DNA of 64,000 nt from Diadema setosum. Lineage: Eukaryota > Echinodermata > Echinoidea > Diadematoida > Diadematidae. The translations under genes were made by a program, and so were the position numbers. Location: positions 34,072,383-34,136,382 of the forward strand of contig CM067076.1 of NCBI GenBank assembly GCA_033980235.1, written 5' to 3'. Below the pieces are notes generated by a model. That model was given only the letters and a program-made list of their open reading frames with translations. It did no database searches and was not told the origin of the DNA. Below are positions 56,603 to 64,000 of this stretch, piece after piece. How positions within the stretch are numbered: the first letter of the stretch is position 1; each line of letters begins with the position of its first letter.

Positions 56603-57296
56603 TGTGACCGTGCACCTCAAAACGAACATAAAGTCGCAGACACTGATTTTGCGTGAGGACTGAAAATAAGTGAAATGGGTCAACCTAGCCGAACTTGACT
56701 TTTTCATATTTTCTGAAAGAGCGGGTCTTATTCTACATTATGCTAAAATTTGGTATCATAAAACGGGCAGGAAAGTGTGTTTTTTAGCAGTTTATTTCGA
56801 ACATTTTTGGGAGAATAGTGTGATTAGGTGTGTCTTTAGAATCCCTTTTTCATTTCTGAAAAACCTTGTCCACACTCTTCACTATCAACTCTAATAACTT
56901 TTGAAAAGATAGTGCTACTGCTTTGAAAGTTGGCATTAATTACGGACAAAATGTGTTAATGAGGCACGCTTAATTTCAGTTTAATCTGATCATCCCTTTA
57001 TTGTTGTTACTCTGGTGGTTTACTTCCTGTTTTTTGTCTCATTCATCGCACAGCCAGCACGGTTTGGTAAAGATTTTAAAAGCGCTTGAATAGACACTGT
57101 ACTTCAGAGCCTCTTTTCTCAGTTCACACTTTTCCTGAGTTTGTGCTTTCTTTCCAGTATTTAGATAGGTTAGAAGAGTCCATTTGATTTGAGTTATACA
57201 TCATTTTAAAGCTTAAAGTCTGCTCTTTCAGAATATGGTCTTAACTAAAAATTCATGTCTGGCGACTTTTTGGTTGTTTTGAGGTGCAGGGTCACA
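56603..57296 (+). mobile_element. TGTGACC-ended MITE, full-length copy
   Basis: At 694 bp with inverted ends TGTGACCGTGCACCTCAAAA / TGTGACCCTGCACCTCAAAA, this is the best-preserved member. It inserted within 'cattttca...aaatagacaac', which is continuous at about 27985-28012 in the other host copy. Confidence 0.8.
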
Positions 57297-57412
57297 AATA
57301 GACAACATTTAGACAAGAAAAGTGGCTTTATTGTTCATTTTTTTTCTTTAAATGATTGATTAATTATTTGTTTCAGGGGACATTTTTTGTAGGGGGCAAT
57401 AACTCGTTTGCT

Positions 57413-57910
57413 CTCCCCCCCCCCCCAAAAAAAAGAAAAAAATACGGGAGGGGGGGGGGGGCTAATTGCCCCCTCTACCGCCCCCCCCCCCCCCCCCCGG
57501 CGCCCCTGCAGTTTATATGTGTGTGAATTTTAGTGAACGTGTTGTGTAATAAATCAACGACGGTAAACACTGGTAAAGCGAAGCTGATTTTGTGCCTGGA
57601 TACTCATTGGTTAAGATGAACTTCATATATTTCCACTTCAATGAAGCATCATTAAATTTACAAAGTTTCAAAGTGATGGGGGCCGACTTTATGGGAACAG
57701 GGACGTCGATTCGTCTCGACTCTCGACTCTACCAAAATCACATGACAAAAAAGGGGGTCTTTACATTTCTTGCTGCCACTTCTCTACCAAAATGTCAGGC
57801 AATATATTTTCTGGAAAACAAAATGGGGGGGGGGGGGGGGGGGCGGAGTGTCTGTGGAGGGAGGGAGCCGGGCCTAATTACTTTTTTTTTTCTATCTGTC
57901 CTCTAAATCC
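57413..57910. repeat. Poly-C/poly-G tracts and unassigned DNA
   Basis: Runs of C or G of 10-20 bases occur at about 57416-57426, 57451-57461, 57481-57498 and 57824-57843. They may be assembly-fragile. No gene is visible. Confidence 0.6.
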
Positions 57911-58191
57911 CATCTTTCCAATACAATGTATAGGTAAGACAGTTCAAACATAATCATACCTTGAATGTGTGGTGTCACAGAAAATCATAATTATGCCTCA
58001 ATTCGATAACCCATATGAAATAGACTTAGTGAACTTAGTTACAATACATAGTATTTGAAGTCTTTTAACATACCTGTCAATTTTACATAATTCTCATGGT
58101 TCATAATAATCATGTCAATTTTTCATTACATTATTTAATTCCATATGTTTTTCTTGTTTTTTTTTTACGACTGTCTCAACAATGATACAAG

Positions 58192-58240
58192 ACGTGCTGT
58201 AGTTAAAAATGGAACTATGCAGGAACCAGTAATTATTCAT
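58192..58240 (+). CDS. Possible tail-type exon A''' (weak)
   Basis: A strong donor (CAT|GTAAGT at 58241) follows a frame reading RRAVVKNGTMQEPVIIH that leaves in phase 0, as exons A do. Nucleotides 'aaaaatggaactatg.aggaa' resemble the end of exon A ('aatatgggaacaactatggaa'). The acceptor is unclear: AG occurs at 58191 and 58202 after a T-rich tract. Treat as a candidate only. Confidence 0.3.
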
Positions 58241-59800
58241 GTAAGTTGCATCGATTGCACCAATGCATTATTTCAAAGCGTCAACCCGGCAACAGATCAT
58301 GCAGATTGCACAAAATATTGACCCTTTGTCATGTTTGTGGCGTCGGTCGAGATACTTTTAGACGAAAACTAGTTGTGATGTTCAGTAATGTATCTGTGTA
58401 ATCTGCCAAAATAAGACCTTCACCAGCGATATTCATCACAGGGAATATGATTCTTGACATTTTCAAACATCTAACCTAAAGTGTCAATCAACATGAAACT
58501 TAAAGTCATAGCTAAACAAGGTAAGGCACGTCTTTGAAGAACACTTTTCATGAAATGAAAAAAAAATATCAAAGTAACAGTATTTGCAGACGCAGATGGA
58601 GGTCTTGGATTCCATAATTTCCAATCATAATGATAGAACCCAGTTGGCGATGTGGACTTCAAGGTATATGCAATTTAAAACACAAATAAACAGTCCTTTT
58701 AAATATTTCATAAGCCTTTATGATGCTAACAATGTTTTTTTTTGTCTTTGTTGAAAAATAAATCTTTTCTTTTTCAAGATTTGAGTTATCGTGGTCAAAG
58801 GTGGATCTGCATTGCCAGAAGGTAGGATACGGTCGAGAGAGTCTATTATTCAGTTTACTGGATCAACGTGTACAGGACAAGTGAATTTTTCTATTTTTCT
58901 TTTTATTTCTTCTGTTTCAACAAAAACTAGAGAGGAGGCACGCGCAAGGTGCGCCCCTCTGGATCCGCCAGTGGTATGATATACCAAAAAAAAAAAAAAA
59001 AAGAAAAAAAAAGATGTACGTACCATTGATCTATTTTCTATTTGAGAGCTCTTTGTACTAGTTCAAATGAACGCACGAGTATATGTTTATGATATGTATA
59101 TATATTTGATATGTATATAAATTTGAAGGATGATATTGAGTTTGAGTGAGAAAAAAAGTTAGTAAATGGTTAAAGAAGTAATTACCTAATTGTTAAAGGT
59201 GAAATCCGGTCTGAATATAAGTTAGTCTGATAATATAGAGTGAAATATTACGTGTTTAACCGTAAAATTTTGATCGAAAACGTGTGAAAAATAAGAAAGT
59301 TATGACATTTTGAAGTTCAAGAAACATTTCTTGAACAATATGAATATGCCAAATGGCAAAGTGAGTATGTTATCCCCTCACAACTTGCCGTATAGTTTGT
59401 ACATAAAGTTTTAAAATTTTAAGTTTTTCATTCAATCGCATTATGCCCGATTCTTAAATCCTAGTATATCTAACTGGTGACTATATTCTGACGTTACTCA
59501 ACCAGGAGTAAAATCCTGTTTAAGACTTCAATGACAGAAACATTGCATTTACGTTATTTCTTTTTTGTACATGATCAATGGAAAATTAGCTCACTCATCT
59601 GCATATTCATATCCACTGTACAAGAATTGTTTTGCAGAAATTAACAAAACTTCAAATTGTCGCAATTTTTCATCCGTTATACTCGTAAGATTTTACTTTT
59701 TTATTCCTTTAATTTTGATAAAAACCAGTTTTTTAATATTTCATAATAAATTTAGTAAGGTTATTGATTGAATACGTAATATTGAAATGTCAGTTGATTC
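58241..59800. other. Unassigned DNA, possibly intron
   Basis: The A-rich tract at 58986-59013 and short open frames show nothing recognisable. No convincing B- or C-type exon was found here. Confidence 0.35.
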
Positions 59801-60500
59801 GCACATTGTATAGAAAGATTAGAGAGTGTTAAATTTCTTAGTGTATACATTGGTAAACATTTATAATGGAAACACAAATGTAGATTGTGTTATTAGTAAA
59901 ATGTCGAGGTGTGTCAGTATATTGCTATTGCTATCATTTTGTATCATTTATTGATATTACCTCATTCAACATATTGTGTAGTTGCATGGGGAAATTGTAG
60001 TCAGTCTAAAGTAGATGCATTGATAAAGTTGCAGTAGAAAGCAGTACGTTATTGCGCATCTGGTGATTATTTTGCTTATTCCTTCAGTAAAGTTTTTAAA
60101 ATTTCATGATTTATTTTGATATCACGCAGTGCTGCAATAATTGGATTTGTGCATTTTTAGAACCTACTACCTCTTAATATTTCTTTTTTTTTTCGCAAAA
60201 AACCCCAGTATCCATCATTATGATACTCGTAACAGTAATTTATCTCTCATTTTTAAAGTTAATACAACTTTCGTGCGCACACACACACACAAAAATGTCC
60301 GTTTTAATCTTCCTGTCGTTGAAACTCTTTATCAAATAACATACGCTGTCATAAGTGTTTACAAATGTAAAAAAAAAAAAAAAACTTTCAAATTATTTTC
60401 TTGTCAAATATTAACCTTATTTTTTTCTACTCTTTTTCATATGATTGTTACATTTCTATATTTTTGCTGTTTTTGTTAATGTTTAAAATAAATGTAAAAT
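59800..60500 (+). pseudogene. Decayed LINE reverse-transcriptase 3' fragment
   Basis: Across several frames the plus strand encodes VKFLSVYIGKHL, then ISKMSRCVSIL, VVAWGNCSQSKVDALIKLQ, KAVRYCASGDYFAYSFSK and, further on, HYDTRNSNLSLI. This is the standard order of motifs in the thumb and C-terminus of non-LTR reverse transcriptases (...FLGVYID..L.W, ...AWGN, ...LQK.AVR, ...YNTR). Many frame breaks and stops show it is dead. An AATAAA-containing end lies near 60487. Confidence 0.65.
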
Positions 60501-61241
60501 GCTAAATGTGCCTCTATATTAAAGCACTCATACAGACCTTAGAGAACTTATTTCACACAAGGCCCAAAGGTTTTTCTCTAGTTTTCTTTTTCATTTGCAT
60601 GTAGTGTTTGATATGGCAAACATGTATTCGAAAGCTGTAATTTTGTTTGTTTGAATTATGTAATTGAATTCATTTTAATTGATTGTTTGTTTTTGTTTTT
60701 TTGTAACCACTGATCTTTTATTGGAATGAATGAACGAAACAAGAAAAAAAAAAACCGAAATATAAGATTTTGATGAGTAAGCTATTATTTACCGTAGATA
60801 TTGTGTTTGATGATGTCATTGATTGCATTGTGCACATTTATAATTATTCATGCTCTCTATAATGTTACATTTTGATTTGTAGGTGTAGAATAATAGTTTG
60901 TTTTTAACAACATTTAGAATAGCGAAAAAGGCACCAACGAATGGTACCATTTGAGCTACTTTGTGAACATTATTGCTACTTCACATACATTTTTGTATTT
61001 TGTGATTTTTGTTCTCAAGAAACATGAAATGTATGCAACTCTTCTCGCAGCAAGTCTTCAATAAAATCTCATCCTTTAGCCTGCAGTTTCTGATGCCAAT
61101 CTACGTGTAGTTTGCTATGACTTTTCTGTACTAGACAAAACAGCGCGAGGATGACCTATCTGTAGTATCACACGCACAAACACACACACACACGTTTACA
61201 TACTTATACACATTTATGTATATGTAAGTATTATACATATA

Positions 61242-61280
<39 letters not shown>

Positions 61281-61850
61281 ACATATATGTTTCTTCTTTT
61301 CCTTTCTGCCTTCATTTGGTTATCTCCTTCTTCGGTCCATGAAGGGGAGCACTATAAGGCTACGGAAAAGTTCCAGAAGAGTCAGCAGTATGAAAAGAAT
61401 TACGCTAGAGCAACCAAATTCATATTGATGATCATGAATGATCTACATGTAGCAGTGCCTGTCTCCCTCCCTCAACGTTCGTTGTAATTTATTGTTTTTA
61501 TCAATTATTATTTCTTGTGTCTCCACTTATTAAAATCACTATATCATTCCTCATTTAATCTGGGTCAGGTCACCGCGGCATCGACTTTACTTTGTGTGAA
61601 ATGCTGAATTTTCCGCATCTTGTAATTTTTTTTTTTTTCATGTTTTTTTAATATATTCCTTTTTATCTGGTTTATTTGTTGCAAATTTCACATAAATGAT
61701 AGCACTGAAGCCTGTATAATAAAATGTATTTTACTGGTTTGGAAGCCTCACATTGACACGCACACCAATTCTTGATAGATTTTGCTTTTTATTTCATTTC
61801 TTTCCCAGATGGATTTGAAATTCGAAAATAATGGATTCTACCCATTGTAG
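60501..61850. other. Unassigned DNA with CA and TA arrays
   Basis: (CA)n lies at about 61171-61193 and (TA)n at about 61239-61277. A strong acceptor (TTTCTTTCCCAG) at 61808 opens a frame that hits TAG at 61848, just before the candidate exon D'''. Confidence 0.4.
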
Positions 61851-61900
61851 GCACATCCAATATTTGAAACATTTGAAAATGAAGACCTGAATGGGGAAAG
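61851..61900 (+). CDS. Possible tail-type exon D''' (weak)
   Basis: The 50-nt stretch lies between 'ttctacccattgtag' and GTTTGT; phase 0 in, phase 2 out. Length and phases equal those of exon D (29202-29251). It encodes AHPIFETFENEDLNGE then R. Alternatively the exon starts at 61809 and carries an in-frame TAG, which would make it a broken exon of a degenerating gene. Confidence 0.35.
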
Positions 61901-62051
61901 GTTTGTAAATTCCTTATAACCCTTTCCAAAATCTGACATCCCTCGAAAAACAAGCGGAACAAACAAAAGGAAAATAAATAAATGAAACAAGTGTAGATAA
62001 TGAATGAATGACCAAATAAATTATCACTTTATTCTTAAAGGTAATGGTCAG

Positions 62052-62274
62052 CAATTGCGAGAGATTTAAAAGGCGTTTATATGATTATCATCAAGCAGCA
62101 AATTACAGCGCCAATCATACGAGTTATGTACTTCTCGTTTACAGAAGCTGCAAAGGGGTCACAAGTCATCAATTAAAAATGCAAATGAAAATTGAAAGGC
62201 TTGAGAAGCTATTGTTACTTCAACTGATAATACTATACTCTGATAGAGTAAATCTTAAAGGGAAGCAGTCCTGA
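62052..62274 (+). CDS. Possible terminal tail exon E''' with YxxL motif
   Basis: From a possible acceptor ('ggtaatggtcag') a phase 2 frame runs to TGA at 62272-62274. It encodes RRLYDYHQAANYSANHTSYV then LLVYRSC and a basic, leucine-rich end. AANYSANHTSYVLLV resembles AANFAKEDHATYIRRI of exon E, and both end LK..Q.stop. SYVLL fits the YxxL core of immunoreceptor tyrosine motifs. The acceptor homologous to that of exon E (before AAN) has lost its AG at the exact place. So the exon may use the upstream site or be defective. Confidence 0.4.
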
Positions 62275-63645
62275 GATTTTCAAAGTAATGATAATTAAGA
62301 AGAGTAAAAAACATAACCTTTCACCAGTTTATACCCGTGTAAATGAAAAACTGTCTCCTTTTTTGATTTTTGAAAAATAATTCCTGCAAGCGATCGTGTA
62401 AAAGCCGGCAAAAAGATGCTACGTAGTGCATGCCCTACTCACCAAGTTGACAGCCGTGCCTCTAAAAACCAATTTAAGTGTTAAAATGATTAGTTGCAAT
62501 TTTATCATATGTGAAAGTTTGTGGTTTTATTATTTCAAACAAAATATTTCAAGCTTAGATATATATAATTCATGAAAAATTGACATTGTTAACATAAATT
62601 TATACGTATTTTTAAACCAAATATACCATGAACTTGACATCAAATAGGCACGGTCCTTTTCTAGCTTCCGTCCGTGTTGCATACTTCTTAGCGTAGAAAC
62701 AACTCTCGCGCGCGAATTCTTACCATAATAATGTACACAGTGCTAGTACTCCGTCTAGCTGATTTTGCCGAAGATAACCTGTGCATGAGAGAGTCGAATT
62801 CTTCAAAGAAAATATTGTTTGTATCTCAATATTTTTGTAAGTAGTCAGATATCGCCTTTCCTCGACGTGAGCCGGGAAGGGTAAACACAGGGGGTCGTAG
62901 GGATATGATTTCGCTCCACTTTGCCGTGCATGTCCAGTCGGCACTGGCAGCAGCTAGCTCAGTGGCACTGTACTGCAGTCCAACCCCGGCTGCAGCTCCA
63001 CGGTAAATGAAACATAGCTAGCCACTTTCCTTACCTCTCTACGCTTTTTTCCCTCGGTTCTCTTCGAAGTCGATGCTTGAGGTGTTTCTGTTTTATAACT
63101 CATGTGAGCAAATGGTCGGGATTGCATCTGGCTTCAGGTGTTTTCTTGGTTTATAACCGGAGGGCCACAGCCTGCCGGTCCACGTAAAAACATCGCTTCT
63201 CAAATGGTCCACGTACAGGTAGGTCACAACATGTACACGATATCGAGATTTTGTAGGCCCTAAGTTTCTTATGTTCGGCATCGTTGTACCGAGATTTCTC
63301 AGCTATACAGCTCACCTTTCACGATACTTTTGTGGGTCTGGGACGAAAAAAAGGATTTTCCTGGGAAATTTTCTGCACGATTCGAGCAAAACTACTGATG
63401 TAAGATAGCCTGACCAGACGACGCTGAATGCGGTCGCCCCTATAGTGTACTAGCAGGCCTGTAGCTAGCTGTGTAGCCGTTTCTACCTACAATCTGTACG
63501 TACTAGAACGTATACATGAGCTGCGACAGGGCTGCAGCTGCGCTTGTGATAGACTGGAAAAGTGTGAAGGGCAAACCGCGTACGGGGTATCTACCGTAGA
63601 TCTAGTTGTACCGTCCATACGTGTACTGTGCGACTATAATACACA

Positions 63646-63690
<45 letters not shown>

Positions 63691-64000
63691 ACGTAGAAAC
63701 AATGTCAAATACTACTACACGTAGTAGCCACCGACGTCTTCATGCATCCGGTAAACTAGGGAGCGTACGGATAACGGGCAGAACACGGCTGGGAAGAGTT
63801 GTGCATCGATGACGTATGACTCTCCGCCAAGACTTGCTCATTAGCATATTCACCATGCAGAGTCACACTTTTTCAACCAAAATGTACGAGCTTATTTGGT
63901 GATTTTAAAGTTTGTTTTTGGTGAAAGTAGTTCATTGGAGGTACCAACAACAACATATTTTTGTTAATTTCGTGAGGACTGTGTCCCTTTAAAAAAAGGG
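62275..64000. other. Downstream DNA, nothing recognised; (CA)n at 63643-63691
   Basis: No exon, RNA gene or element ends could be supported. A CA dinucleotide array lies at about 63643-63691. A box-A-like TAGCTCAGTGG at about 62954 has no matching box B. Confidence 0.4.

Larger units (their letters stand above)
54950..57430. mobile_element. Composite repeat with tandem units and two nested MITEs
   Basis: It starts near 'cattttgcccc', carries three tandem units beginning 'gtga(c/t)ggtgtga(g/a)atcctc' at about 55020, 55208 and 55438, and continues with sequence matching 27346-28090. Two TGTGACC-type MITEs (55817-56511 inverted and 56603-57296 direct) interrupt it; the 27 kb copy shows the same sequence without them. 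It ends in C- and G-runs around 57413-57500. Confidence 0.65.

Noticed and set aside
62940..63000. Possible tRNA gene (TAGCTCAGTGG box A)
   Set aside because: No box B and no cloverleaf could be drawn; the match is to box A alone.

Overview
The window is AT-rich eukaryotic DNA with long introns, canonical GT-AG exon borders, dense non-autonomous DNA transposons (MITEs), fragments of non-LTR retrotransposons (LINEs) and many microsatellites. Immunoglobulin-like receptors, a foldback transposon with subrepeated long inverted arms, and the repeat style suggest a marine invertebrate deuterostome, most likely an echinoderm. That placement is inference; nothing here names a species.

Three receptor-type coding units stand out. 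On the minus strand (4985-6991) one exon encodes a complete 668-residue type I protein with a signal peptide, four Ig-like domains, one membrane segment and a tyrosine-rich tail. On the plus strand two paralogous units encode a different, smaller receptor type. The one at 35714-36607 is intact. The one at 52991-54909 is split by a roughly 1 kb LINE insertion. Both have a V-like domain that lacks the F-strand cysteine, followed by a domain with six conserved cysteines including a Cys-Cys pair.

The plus strand also carries small, well-bordered exons at 18.66, 21.81, 22.56, 25.65, 26.32, 29.20 and 32.05 kb, and a second set at 50.53, 51.39 and 52.17 kb. Poorer candidates lie at 58.2, 61.85 and 62.05 kb. 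They form pairs of phase 0-to-2 and phase 2-to-0 exons, and one pair is duplicated within the window. Their acidic, serine- and tyrosine-containing products look like modular cytoplasmic tails. My preferred model is a tandem family of type I receptors: an Ig exon, a long intron, then tail modules. In that model the 18-32 kb set belongs to a receptor whose ectodomain exon is not visible here, the 50-52 kb set follows the 35.7 kb receptor, and the 58-62 kb candidates follow the disrupted copy. A competing model, in which the small exons lie 5' of the Ig exon in one transcript, keeps frame as well and is not excluded.

The rest is mostly mobile DNA: piggyBac-like MITEs (TTAA targets), TA-target MITEs, a MITE with a 9-bp target duplication, a TGTGACC-ended family with nested insertions, a family carrying arrays of AGGTCA half-sites, a 2.1-kb foldback element, a tRNA-derived SINE, several LINE relics, large palindromes and tandem duplications. 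Several insertions are nested, so their relative order can be read directly.
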